Source of the DNA: Sphaerisporangium fuscum
GTDB lineage: Bacteria > Actinomycetota > Actinomycetes > Streptosporangiales > Streptosporangiaceae
Length of the DNA: 64,000 bases
Reading direction: 5' to 3'
NCBI RefSeq assembly: GCF_018531465.1
Contig: NZ_JAHDTF010000035.1
Span: forward strand, 1-64,000
The notes under the pieces are model-generated. The model ran no database searches. It saw only the letters and a list, made by a program, of their open reading frames with translations, and was not told the origin of the DNA. Of the stretch, positions 41,158 to 49,398 are shown piece by piece; within the stretch, counting starts at the first letter, position 1; every line of letters starts with the position of its first letter. Made by a program: the position numbers and the translations under genes.

Positions 41158-41200
41158 TTGAACTCTCAAATAACATACGCCAGAAATATTGAGAGTTCAA
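41158..41200. promoter_or_regulatory. Double palindromic operator upstream of the VOC gene
   Basis: TTGAACTCTCAA (41158-41169) and its exact reverse complement TTGAGAGTTCAA (41189-41200) face each other across 19 bp. Each arm is itself a TTGA-N4-TCAA palindrome, a site form used by MarR-family dimers. Arm centres are 31 bp apart, about three helical turns, so two dimers could bind on one face. Confidence 0.65.
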
Positions 41201-41270
41201 CCAATGTTCTCGGCCGGGTTGGCCGACGCACGACGGCGCCGGCTTCACCGCCCATCGTCCCGCCGACCCG

Positions 41271-41474
41271 GCGCCGAGTGGAGAGCGGCACGTCAGCGCG
41301 GAGGAGGCGGTGCGGGGTGGAGAGGGGCAGGGCGGCGGAGAGAGGGCGCGGCGCCGAGTGGAGAGCGGCACGTCAGCGCGGAGGAGGCGGTGCGGGGTGG
41401 AGAGGGGCAGGGCGGCGGAGAGAGGGCGCGGCGCCCGAGTGGAGAGCGGCACGTCAGCGGGGAGGGGCGGCCGG
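41271..41474 (+). repeat. 80-bp G-rich tandem repeat, about 2.5 copies
   Basis: Units 41271-41350 and 41351-41430 appear identical. A third partial unit starts at 41431 with one extra C and diverges after about 40 bp. Each unit contains GAGTGGAGAGCGGCACGTCA and long purine-rich runs. It lies between the VOC and ROK genes and I see no believable coding frame through it. Confidence 0.8.
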
Positions 41475-41503
41475 GGTGCGGGGGGCCGGCATGAGGGATG
41501 GGG

Positions 41504-42670
41504 TCAGCGTTGGGGGGTGGGGAGGAAGGACATCGGGTCGGCTATGACGCGTTGGACGACCTGGCCGGCCGCGCCCAGGGTGGCGGCGTCGGCGCCCACG
41601 CGGGAGACGACCACAGCGGGGACGTGGGCGCGCATGTGGCCCAGCCTGGCGCGCAGTGCCTCCTCGGCCGGCCCGGACACCCAGGGGAACAGCGGAGCGA
41701 AGATGCCGCCGAGCACGATGGTGTCCGGGTCGAGCAGGTTGACCGCCGTGGTGAGGGCGATCCCGAGCGCCGCCCCGGCCCGCTCACAGGCCTCCTTCGC
41801 CGGACGGTCGCCGGACGAGAGCCGGACCAGCAGATCGCCGATCTCCGCGCCCGGGGGCAGCAGGGCGTCCTGCCCGGCGTACCGCTCCAGGCACCCCCTG
41901 CCGCCGCACCGGCACTCCGGTCCGTCAGGGGAGACGACGACGTGCCCGAGCTCGCCCGCGAAACCGTGGGCGCCGCGGAACAGTTCCCCGCCGACCACCA
42001 GCCCCGCGCCGATGCCGATCTCCCCGGACACGTGGAGGAAGTCGCCGAGCGACGTCCCCGACCCGAACCACAGCTCGCCCAGGGCGGCGAGGTTCGCCTC
42101 GTTGTCCACGACCACGGGGAGGGGCAGGTCGAGCATGTCGGCGACGGCGACCTGGCGCCAGCCGAGGTTGGGGGCGCTGTGGACGGTGCCGGTGGAGCGG
42201 TCGACGGGGCCCGGCAGGGCCAGCGCCGCACCCGCGACCGACAGCCCGAGCCCGGCGGCCTCGCCGAGCATGCCGTCGGCGAGTTCCCGCAGCCGTCCGA
42301 TCACCTCATCCGGCGAGGACGAGCGGTTGTCCACAGGCTGTGTACGAACCAGGCGCACCGTCCGGGTGAGGTCGACGACGCGGGCCGCCAGGTAGTCGAC
42401 GTTGATCTCCAGGCCGAGCGCGGCGACGCGGTGCCCGCTGAGGTGGACGGCGACGCCGGGGCGGCCGCGCTCGCCGTCCCGCACCGCGCCGGACTCCACC
42501 GCCATGCCCGCGTCGATCAGGTCGGCGACCAGCTTGGAGACCGTGGTCTTGGTCAGGCCGGTGTTCTCGGCGAGCGCGGCGCGCGTCAGCGGGCCGCGGC
42601 GGTCGAGTTCGCCGAGGACCACCGCGAGGTTGCCGGCGCGCATGGCGTCGTGCCGGACGGCCTGCGCCAT
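41504..42670 (-). CDS. xylR: ROK-family xylose repressor, 388 aa
   Basis: N-terminal winged helix (RRGPLTRAALAENTGLTKTT, VSKLVADLIDAG) followed by a ROK sugar-binding domain: VVVDNEANLAALGE, GGELFRGAHGFAGELGHVVV and the zinc motif CRCGGRGCLERY. GGAGAG lies 8 nt before the ATG at 42670. The gene is divergent from xylA with a palindromic operator between, the standard arrangement of XylR repressing xylAB until xylose binds. The symbol is assigned from this context. Confidence 0.85.
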   Translation of the reverse strand: MAQAVRHDAMRAGNLAVVLGELDRRGPLTRAALAENTGLTKTTVSKLVADLIDAGMAVESGAVRDGERGRPGVAVHLSGHRVAALGLEINVDYLAARVVDLTRTVRLVRTQPVDNRSSSPDEVIGRLRELADGMLGEAAGLGLSVAGAALALPGPVDRSTGTVHSAPNLGWRQVAVADMLDLPLPVVVDNEANLAALGELWFGSGTSLGDFLHVSGEIGIGAGLVVGGELFRGAHGFAGELGHVVVSPDGPECRCGGRGCLERYAGQDALLPPGAEIGDLLVRLSSGDRPAKEACERAGAALGIALTTAVNLLDPDTIVLGGIFAPLFPWVSGPAEEALRARLGHMRAHVPAVVVSRVGADAATLGAAGQVVQRVIADPMSFLPTPQR

Positions 42671-42765
42671 CAGGGCGTCTCTCCGGTTTCGATCACCTGG
42701 CGGAACCTCTCTCGGTGAACTCGCCGACGCGTCCCTCTTGACCTGCGGCGAGTGGCGTCCGATAT

Positions 42766-42786
42766 TTAGTCCACAACATAGACTAA
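42766..42786. promoter_or_regulatory. XylR-type operator in the xylR-xylA gap
   Basis: TTAGTC (42766-42771) and GACTAA (42781-42786) form an inverted repeat with a 9-bp centre (CACAACATA), 17 bases before the xylA start codon. It has the size and base pattern of ROK-repressor operators in front of xylose genes. Confidence 0.7.
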
Positions 42787-42803
42787 TTGGGGAGAGGGCA
42801 GCG

Positions 42804-43955
42804 GTGGACGCGTACGCACCCAAGAAGGAAGACAAGTTCACGTTCGGCCTGTGGACGGTCGGCTGGCAGGCGCGCGACCCCTTCGGCGACGCCAGCCGCG
42901 CGGCCCTCGACCCCGTGGAGTCGGTGCACCGCCTCGCCGAGCTGGGCGCCTACGGCGTGACATTCCATGACGACGACCTCCTCGCCACCGAGTCCGACCG
43001 CGACAAGGCCATCGCGAACTTCAAGAAGGCCCTCGGCGACACCGGCCTCGAGGTTCCCATGGCGACCACGAACCTGTTCACCCACCCGGTCTTCAAGGAC
43101 GGCGCGTTCACCAGCAACGACCGCGACGTCCGCCGGTACGCCCTCCGCAAGGTCATGCGCAACCTCGACCTCGCGGCTGAGCTGGGCGCCACGACGTATG
43201 TCTGCTGGGGCGGGCGCGAAGGCGCCGAGTCCGACGCCGCCAAGGACGTCAGGGCCGCTCTCGACCGTTACAAGGAGGGCCTGGACCTGCTGTGCCAGTA
43301 CGTGCTCGACAAGGGGTACGGCATCAGGTTCGCCCTGGAGCCCAAGCCCAACGAGCCGCGCGGCGACATCCTGCTCCCGACGATCGGCCACGCGCTCGCG
43401 CTGATCAACGAGCTGGAGCACCCCGAGATGGTCGGGCTCAACCCCGAGGTCGGCCACGAGCAGATGGCCGGGCTGAACTTCGTGCACGGCATCGCCCAGG
43501 CCCTGTGGCACGGCAAGCTTTTCCACATCGACCTCAACGGCCAGCACGGCCCGAAGTACGACCAGGACCTGGTCTTCGGGCACGGCGACCTGAAGAGCGC
43601 GTTCTTCCTGGTCGACCTGCTGGAGAACGGCGGCTACGAGGGGCCGCGCCACTTCGACTACAAGCCGCTGCGCACCGAGGACGCCGCCGACGTCTGGGAC
43701 TCCGCCGCCGCCAACATGCGCACCTACCTCATCCTGAAGGCCAAGTCGGCCGCGTTCCGGGCCGACCCGGAGGTCCAGGAGGCGCTGCGCAACTCGCGGG
43801 TCACCGAGCTCGCCGAGCCCACCCTCGCCCCCGGCGAGACCTACGAGGACCTCGCCAAGGACGACTTCGACCTCGACAAGGCGGCCGAGCGCGGCTTCCA
43901 CTTCACCCGGCTCAACCAGCTCGCGCTCGAGCACCTTCTCGGAGTGCGCGGATGA
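42804..43955 (+). CDS. xylA: Xylose isomerase, 383 aa
   Basis: A TIM-barrel enzyme of the short actinobacterial class (about 385 residues): FTFGLWTVGWQARDPFGDAS at the start, catalytic His55/Asp58 in TFHDDDL, metal and substrate residues in EPKPNEPRGD, GLNPEVGHEQMAGLNF and FHIDLNGQHGPKYDQDL. Converts D-xylose to D-xylulose in the cytoplasm. The GTG at 42804 follows GGGGAGAGG. xylB overlaps its stop by ATGA, so the two are translationally coupled and both under the XylR operator. Confidence 0.95.
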   Translation: MDAYAPKKEDKFTFGLWTVGWQARDPFGDASRAALDPVESVHRLAELGAYGVTFHDDDLLATESDRDKAIANFKKALGDTGLEVPMATTNLFTHPVFKDGAFTSNDRDVRRYALRKVMRNLDLAAELGATTYVCWGGREGAESDAAKDVRAALDRYKEGLDLLCQYVLDKGYGIRFALEPKPNEPRGDILLPTIGHALALINELEHPEMVGLNPEVGHEQMAGLNFVHGIAQALWHGKLFHIDLNGQHGPKYDQDLVFGHGDLKSAFFLVDLLENGGYEGPRHFDYKPLRTEDAADVWDSAAANMRTYLILKAKSAAFRADPEVQEALRNSRVTELAEPTLAPGETYEDLAKDDFDLDKAAERGFHFTRLNQLALEHLLGVRG

Positions 43956-45337
43956 CACTCGTCGCGGGAGTCGACTCCTCGACGCAGAGTTGCAAGGTCG
44001 TCGTCCGCGACGCGGAGACGGGGGCCCTGGTCCGCGAGGGCCGGGCCCCGCACCCGCCGGGCACCGAGGTCCACCCCGAGCACTGGTGGACCGCCCTGCA
44101 GCAGGCCGTCGACGCGGCCGGCGGCCTGTCCGACGTGGCGGCCGTGTCGGTGGCCGCGCAGCAGCACGGCATGGTCTGCCTGGACGACCAGGGCGAGGTC
44201 GTCCGGGAGGCGCTGCTGTGGAACGACACCCGTTCGGCCCGCGCGGCGGCCGACCTGGTCGCCGAGGCCGGCGGGCCGAAGGCCTGGGCGGAGGCGGTCG
44301 GCAGCGTGCCGGTGGCGTCCTTCACCGTCACCAAGCTGCGCTGGCTGGCCGAGCACGAGCCCGGGAACGCCGCCCGCACGGCGGCGGTCTGCCTCCCGCA
44401 CGACTGGCTCACCTGGCGCCTGGCCGGATCCCCCGGGCTCGACGCCCTCACCACCGACCGGGGCGACGCCTCCGGCACGGGGTACTGGTCGCCCGCGACG
44501 GGCGACTACCGCCTCGACCTGCTCGGCCTCGCCCTGGGCCGTACCCCGGTGGTGCCCCGCGTGCTCGGGCCCACCGGGCAGGCGGGGGAGTCCGGCGGGC
44601 TGCGGCTCGCGCCGGGCACCGGGGACAACATGGCGGCGGCCCTCGGGGCCGGGATGCTCCCCGGTGACGTGGTGGTCTCCATCGGCACCTCCGGCACGGT
44701 CTTCGCCTGCGCCGACGCGCCCAGCGCCGACCCCTCGGGGACGGTGGCGGGCTTCGCCGACGCGACCGGGCGGTTCCTCCCCCTGGTGTGCACGCTCAAC
44801 GCGGCCCGCGTGCTCGACGCGGCGGCGGCGATGCTGCGGGTGACGCCGCAGGAGCTGGACGAGCTGGCGCTGAAGGCCCCTCCGGGAGCCGACGGCCTCG
44901 TACTCGTGCCGTACCTGGAGGGGGAGCGCACCCCCAACCGTCCCGACGCCACGGGGTCGGTGCACGGTCTGCGGCTGTCCAACTCGACCCCGGCGCACCT
45001 CGCCCGGGCCGCCGTGGAGGGCATGCTGTGCGGCCTCGCCGACGGGCTCGACGCCCTCGGGCTGGAGCCCCGGCGGGTGCTGCTGATCGGCGGAGGCGCG
45101 AGGTCGGCGGCGGTACGGGCGATCGCGCCGTCGGTGTTCGGGCGTCCGGTCCTCGTCCCCCGGCCCGGCGAGTACGTCGCCGACGGGGCGGCCCGCCAGG
45201 CGGCGTGGCTGCTCGCCGGCACTCCCGAGCCCCCGGCGTGGCGGGCCGGCGAGACGGAGGTCTTCGAGGCGGACCCGGCGCCCCAGGTGCGCGCCCGGTA
45301 CGCGGAGGTCACCGCGCCCTCGCACCGCGCGCCATAG
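43952..45337 (+). CDS. xylB: Xylulokinase, 461 aa
   Basis: FGGY-family kinase: VAGVDSSTQSCKVVVRDAET (phosphate loop 1), VAAQQHGMVCLD, LLWNDTRS, LPHDWLTWRLAG, DNMAAALGAGM, VVSIGTSGTVFA and RRVLLIGGGARS. Phosphorylates D-xylulose to D-xylulose 5-phosphate for the pentose phosphate pathway. Starts inside the xylA stop codon. A 14-bp hairpin follows. Confidence 0.93.
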   Translation: MTLVAGVDSSTQSCKVVVRDAETGALVREGRAPHPPGTEVHPEHWWTALQQAVDAAGGLSDVAAVSVAAQQHGMVCLDDQGEVVREALLWNDTRSARAAADLVAEAGGPKAWAEAVGSVPVASFTVTKLRWLAEHEPGNAARTAAVCLPHDWLTWRLAGSPGLDALTTDRGDASGTGYWSPATGDYRLDLLGLALGRTPVVPRVLGPTGQAGESGGLRLAPGTGDNMAAALGAGMLPGDVVVSIGTSGTVFACADAPSADPSGTVAGFADATGRFLPLVCTLNAARVLDAAAAMLRVTPQELDELALKAPPGADGLVLVPYLEGERTPNRPDATGSVHGLRLSNSTPAHLARAAVEGMLCGLADGLDALGLEPRRVLLIGGGARSAAVRAIAPSVFGRPVLVPRPGEYVADGAARQAAWLLAGTPEPPAWRAGETEVFEADPAPQVRARYAEVTAPSHRAP

Positions 45338-45350
45338 GCACTGCCCCCTA

Positions 45351-45390
45351 CCCTGACTCACCCCGAGATCGTCTCAGGGGTGGGTCAGGG
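45351..45390 (+). terminator. Hairpin terminator after xylB
   Basis: CCCTGACTCACCCC (45351-45364) pairs with GGGGTGGGTCAGGG (45377-45390), one wobble pair, 12-nt loop. It ends the xylAB unit, and its right arm overlaps the leader of the next gene. Confidence 0.7.
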
Positions 45391-45400
45391 GCGGCACCCG

Positions 45401-46174
45401 ATGTTCCAAGCGATCGTTTCGGGTCAGTCTGTATGCATGCGGCACCTGAGAACGCTCTACCCCCTGGCCGCCGGGTCGGGTCTGCTGATCGCGTCGATCA
45501 TGCTGGTGTCCGGCCCCGCCAGCGCCTCCCGTGACGTGCTCGACCTGACCATCGGCCAGGCCACCGCCCTCGACCAGGGCGGCGCGGGCGTCTTCGCGAT
45601 GGCGCTGCTCGGGCTGTCCTGCGTGGCCCTGCTGGCGGGCATGCGGGCCGTGGGGGCGCCGCTCTCGGGCTGGCCCGAGCGCCTGACGGCGGCGGGGGCG
45701 GGGGCGCTGGCCTGCGCGGCCGTGTTCCCCGGCACGCCGTTCTCTGACATCGTCCTGGTGGCCGGCCTGATGAGCCTCGCCGGCGCGGTCGCGCTGATGG
45801 TGCGGCGGTTCGCGGGCGACGAGCGCTGGCGGGCGGTGGCCCGGCCGTTCGAATGGCTGGCCCTCGGCGCCGGGGGCGGGCTCGCGGTGCTGACGTACGT
45901 CGCGCTGCCGGGGCACCGCGTGATGATCGGGCTGGTCGAGTGGGCGCTCCTGGCGATCGAGATCGCCGCGCTCGCGCTCGCCACCGCCCACCTGACCCGC
46001 CTGGCGTGGAGTCTCCCGCCGGTCGAGGTGCTGCGCCACGCCGGGACCTACGTGCAGGCCCAGGCCCTGGAGATGATCACAGGCGGACGCCGCGCGGCGA
46101 CGGCCATGACGGTGACCACGGAGAACGCCGCGAGTGGCGGACGGACCGCCACCGCGCTGCTGACCCGTCACTGA
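45401..46174 (+). CDS. DUF998-like multispan membrane protein, 257 aa
   Basis: Six transmembrane helices (LAAGSGLLIASIMLVSG, VFAMALLGLSCVALLAGM, LTAAGAGALACAAVFPG, IVLVAGLMSLAGAVALMV, WLALGAGGGLAVLTYVAL, MIGLVEWALLAIEIAALAL) resemble DUF998 proteins, with an added Thr-rich cytoplasmic tail. AGGGGCGG precedes ATG 45401; ATG 45437 is the alternative. Function unknown. The following conservon is separated by 130 bases with its own promoter-like elements. Confidence 0.6.
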   Translation: MFQAIVSGQSVCMRHLRTLYPLAAGSGLLIASIMLVSGPASASRDVLDLTIGQATALDQGGAGVFAMALLGLSCVALLAGMRAVGAPLSGWPERLTAAGAGALACAAVFPGTPFSDIVLVAGLMSLAGAVALMVRRFAGDERWRAVARPFEWLALGAGGGLAVLTYVALPGHRVMIGLVEWALLAIEIAALALATAHLTRLAWSLPPVEVLRHAGTYVQAQALEMITGGRRAATAMTVTTENAASGGRTATALLTRH

Positions 46175-46195
46175 CCGTAGAAGCACTCAATTCAT

Positions 46196-46225
46196 GAAAT
46201 ATCACATCTGTATCAAGAAATATCA
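46196..46225 (+). promoter_or_regulatory. Phased TATCA repeats upstream of conservon 1
   Basis: GAAATATCA occurs at 46196-46204 and 46217-46225, 21 bp apart, and TATCA occurs a third time between them (46211-46215). Spacing is 10-11 bp, one helical turn, in an AT-rich patch unlike its surroundings, about 80-110 bases before cvnA. It looks like a regulator site. Confidence 0.45.
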
Positions 46226-46306
46226 GCCTCTGTAGTGCTAGTCTCGTCGCCGATCTTCACCCTCGGCTGCCGGTCCTGACGGCAACCCGCCAACCGATGA
46301 GGTGCC

Positions 46307-48544
46307 ATGGCAACGAGCAGATCCATCCGCTTCAAGATCTCCGCGCTGCTCGTGATCCCGCTCCTCTCGCTCGCAGCCCTGTGGATCTTCGTGGCGAGCC
46401 TCACGACCGGCGAATCGGTCAAGCTGCTCTCGGTCGACACCCTCTACCAGGAGATCGTCAAGCCGGCCGGGGAGCTGACGATCGCCCTGCAGAAAGAGCA
46501 CCTCCTGTCGGCCGAGTACCTCAGCCGGCGCTCCGCGGTCACCCAGAGCGCGCTGGTCCAGCAGCGGCAGGAGACCGACAAGGCCAGGGAGCGCCTGCGG
46601 CAGGCGCTGACCGAAGAGGCGCAGGCGACGCTGGTCACCCCGGAGATGCGGGACAGGTTCGGGCACCTCATGGCGATGATCGGCCGCCTCGACCTCACCC
46701 GGGCGCTCGTCGACAACGGCAGGACGGACCTCGTCACGCTGACCCGCGACTTCTCGCAGACCCCCGACGCCGCCTACAAGCTCATCGCCAGCATGGCGTT
46801 CGTCGACGACGTCGCGGCCTACCGGCAGGCCCGCAGCCTCAACACGATGGCCTACGCCCACGACCTCCTCTCGCGGGAGCGGGCCCTGACGGCGGGCGCG
46901 CTGCTCGCCCGCCGCCGCATGTCGCCTCCGGAACGACGGCTGTTCGCCGAGCTCGCCGCCAACCGGCGGTTCCTGTTCGATCAGGGCGTGTCCGAACTGG
47001 AGCAGAGCGTCCGCGACCCGTTCGACAAGCTGGCCGACTCCCAGCAGTACATCCTGTTCACGGTGATGGAGGACAACGTCCTGGCGGGCCGGGAGCAGAC
47101 CTTCACCCACGCCCTGTGGCGGTCGCAGGTCGACGAGATCGACGCCGCCTACCTGGTCACCCTCACCAAGGCCGGGGACGCGTTCGCCGCCTCCGCGCAA
47201 CCCAAGGCGATCGCCACCTTCGTCCGGACCGGCCTCGCCGGGGTGCTCGGGCTGGCGGGCGTCATCGTCTCGCTGGTCGTGTCGCTCCGCGTCGGCCGCC
47301 GCCTGACCAGGGAACTCGGCGAGCTGCGGGACGCCGCCGCCGACCTCGCCGCCGTACGGCTGCCGCACGTCATCGAGCGGCTGCGCCGGGGCGAGGAGGT
47401 CGACGTCGACGCCGAGGCCCCGCCGCTCGCCCTCGCGGCCACCACCAGGGAGATCCGCGACGTCTCGGCGGCCTTCGGCAGCGTGCAGCGCACCGCCGTC
47501 GCCGCCGCGGTCGACCAGGCCGACCTCCGTGTCTCGGTCGGCAAGGCGTTCCGCGGCCTGGCCAGGCGCAGCCAGTCGCTGATCCAGCGCCAGCTCAAGC
47601 AACTCGAAGGCATGCAGCGGCGCGTGGAGGACCCCGAGACGCTGCGCGACCTGTTCAAGGTCGACCACCTCACCACCCGGATGCGCCGGCACGCCGAAGG
47701 CCTGGTCATCCTGTCGGGCGGGTCGCCGGGCCGTACGTTCCGGCAGGAGGTGCCCGTCATGGACGCCCTGCGCGCCGCGGTGGGCGAGGCCGAGGACTAC
47801 ACCCGGGTGCGCGTCCACCCCATGCCCCAGGCCGCCATCAGGGGGAACGTCGTCGCCGACGTCATCCACCTGTGCGCCGAGCTGGTGGAGAACGCCACCT
47901 CCTTCTCTCCGCCGAACACCGAGGTCTCGGTGCGCGGCGACCTCGTGGCCAGGGGTTTCGCGGTCGAGATCGAGGACCGCGGGCTCGGCATGACGCCGGA
48001 GGAGCGCGAGGCGCTGAACCGGAAGCTGTCGCGCCCGCCGGAGTTCGACCCCTCCGACACCGAACGCCTGGGTCTGTACGTCATCGGGCGGATCGCGGCG
48101 CGGCGCGGCATCAAGGTGGAGCTGCGTCCCTCGCCGTTCGGCGGGACGACAGCGATCGTGCTCCTCCCGGAAGACCTGATCAGGACGCCCGAGCGGGCGC
48201 CGGACGACCTCAGCGGCCTGGGGGAACCGGCTCCCCGGCCGCCCGCCCGGTTCGAACCGCTCGCGCAGGAGACCGCGACCGGCTCGCCCGGAAGCCAGCA
48301 GGCCGACGTTCCTCACCGCCGCCAGTCTGGCAGCGCGCCGCCGGCGGGCGAGGGCGGGCTGCCCCGGCGCGTACGGCAGGCCAACCTGGCCCCGCAGCTG
48401 AGACAGGAGCCCCCGAGCGCCCCGCAGGCGTCCGGGCCGCTCCCGGAACGGTCCCCCGAACAGTCCCGAGCGCTGCTGAACTCCCTCCAGTCGGGCTGGC
48501 GGCGCGGCCGGGCCGACAGTGAACGAGACGGCGAGGAGGTGTGA
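46307..48544 (+). CDS. cvnA: CvnA-type histidine-kinase-like sensor of conservon 1, 745 aa
   Basis: N-terminal transmembrane helix (FKISALLVIPLLSLAALWIF), a nitrate/sensor-like extracytoplasmic region (residues 50-305), a second helix (AGVLGLAGVIVSLVVSL), a HAMP-like segment and a GHKL ATPase (LVENATSFSPP N-box, VEIEDRGLGMTPEE, RLGLYVIGRIAARRG, FGGTTAIVLLP). The tail has LPRRVRQANLAPQLRQE, also found in conservon 2. These kinases lack a classical phospho-acceptor His box and act with a roadblock protein, a DUF742 protein and a small GTPase at the membrane. GAGGTG precedes the ATG. Confidence 0.85.
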   Translation: MATSRSIRFKISALLVIPLLSLAALWIFVASLTTGESVKLLSVDTLYQEIVKPAGELTIALQKEHLLSAEYLSRRSAVTQSALVQQRQETDKARERLRQALTEEAQATLVTPEMRDRFGHLMAMIGRLDLTRALVDNGRTDLVTLTRDFSQTPDAAYKLIASMAFVDDVAAYRQARSLNTMAYAHDLLSRERALTAGALLARRRMSPPERRLFAELAANRRFLFDQGVSELEQSVRDPFDKLADSQQYILFTVMEDNVLAGREQTFTHALWRSQVDEIDAAYLVTLTKAGDAFAASAQPKAIATFVRTGLAGVLGLAGVIVSLVVSLRVGRRLTRELGELRDAAADLAAVRLPHVIERLRRGEEVDVDAEAPPLALAATTREIRDVSAAFGSVQRTAVAAAVDQADLRVSVGKAFRGLARRSQSLIQRQLKQLEGMQRRVEDPETLRDLFKVDHLTTRMRRHAEGLVILSGGSPGRTFRQEVPVMDALRAAVGEAEDYTRVRVHPMPQAAIRGNVVADVIHLCAELVENATSFSPPNTEVSVRGDLVARGFAVEIEDRGLGMTPEEREALNRKLSRPPEFDPSDTERLGLYVIGRIAARRGIKVELRPSPFGGTTAIVLLPEDLIRTPERAPDDLSGLGEPAPRPPARFEPLAQETATGSPGSQQADVPHRRQSGSAPPAGEGGLPRRVRQANLAPQLRQEPPSAPQASGPLPERSPEQSRALLNSLQSGWRRGRADSERDGEEV

Positions 48545-48546
48545 CG

Positions 48547-48933
48547 ATGTCCACGGAACTGAACTGGTTGCTCGACGACTTCGTGTCACGCGTGTCGGAC
48601 GTCCGGCACGCGATCATCCTGTCCACCGACGGGTTGCGCGTCGCCGCCTCCGGCGGCCTGCTGAGAGAGGACGCCGAGCACCTGTCGGCGGTGGCGGCGG
48701 GCTTCCAGAGCCTCGCCAAAGGCGCCAGCCAGCGCTTCGGCGGCGGCGCCGTACGGCAGACCATCGTCGAGATGGAGCAGGCCCTGCTGTTCGTCACCTC
48801 CGCCGGCAACGGCAGCTGCCTCGCCGTGCTGAGCGTGATGAACGCCGACGCCGGTTTGATCGCCTACGAGATGGCCCGGCTGGTCGGCAGGGTGGGCCAG
48901 CACCTGACCACGCAGCCGAGAGGCGCCGTGTGA
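48547..48933 (+). CDS. cvnB: CvnB roadblock/LC7 protein of conservon 1, 128 aa
   Basis: Roadblock fold: LNWLLDDFVSRVSDVRHAII, LSTDGLRVAASGG, VRQTIVEMEQALLFVTSAGN. This is the partner that links the sensor to the GTPase in characterised conservons. The ATG at 48547 has GGAGG 6 nt upstream and the gene follows cvnA directly; its stop overlaps the cvnC start (TGATG). Confidence 0.9.
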   Translation: MSTELNWLLDDFVSRVSDVRHAIILSTDGLRVAASGGLLREDAEHLSAVAAGFQSLAKGASQRFGGGAVRQTIVEMEQALLFVTSAGNGSCLAVLSVMNADAGLIAYEMARLVGRVGQHLTTQPRGAV

Positions 48934-49295
48934 TGGAGGAACCCGAGCTGATCGACGACGGGCCGGTGCTACGTCCGTACGCCTTGGCCCGCGGCAGGAC
49001 CCCGCCGCCTGCGGCGTCGTTCGACATGCTCACGCTCGTCGTCGCCACCGGCACGCCGCCTCCCGACACGGCGGAACTGGGCCCCGAGCACCTGCGCCTG
49101 CTCGCGCTGGCGCGCCGGACGCGGCCGCTGGTCGAGGTGGCCTCCGACCTCGACCTGCCACTCGGCGTGATGCGCCTGCTCCTCAGCGACCTGCTCACCC
49201 ACGGCCTGATCACCACCCGCCCCCCGGCCGCCGTCGCCAAGCGCCCCGAGGCGTCCCTGCTGCAGGAGGTCATCAAGGGGCTCCAGGCCCTCTGA
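48933..49295 (+). CDS. cvnC: CvnC DUF742 protein of conservon 1, 120 aa
   Basis: DUF742 signature: GPVLRPYALARGRT near the N-terminus, HLRLLALARRTRPLVEVASD followed by LDLPLGVMRLLL, and the end LLQEVIKGLQAL. Conservons normally continue with a CvnD GTPase; here an S9 peptidase follows 104 bases later, so this operon is cvnABC only. The GTPase of conservon 2 at 61 kb is the nearest candidate partner. Confidence 0.88.
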   Translation: MEEPELIDDGPVLRPYALARGRTPPPAASFDMLTLVVATGTPPPDTAELGPEHLRLLALARRTRPLVEVASDLDLPLGVMRLLLSDLLTHGLITTRPPAAVAKRPEASLLQEVIKGLQAL

Positions 49296-49398
49296 CCGCC
49301 TCCGGCGGGACGATCGTTGGACGGCCGGACGACGAGAGGGGCGCCGGTTCGTTCTGGAGGACGAAGAAGCGGCGGAAACAGGCGCCTAGCGTTCGTGC

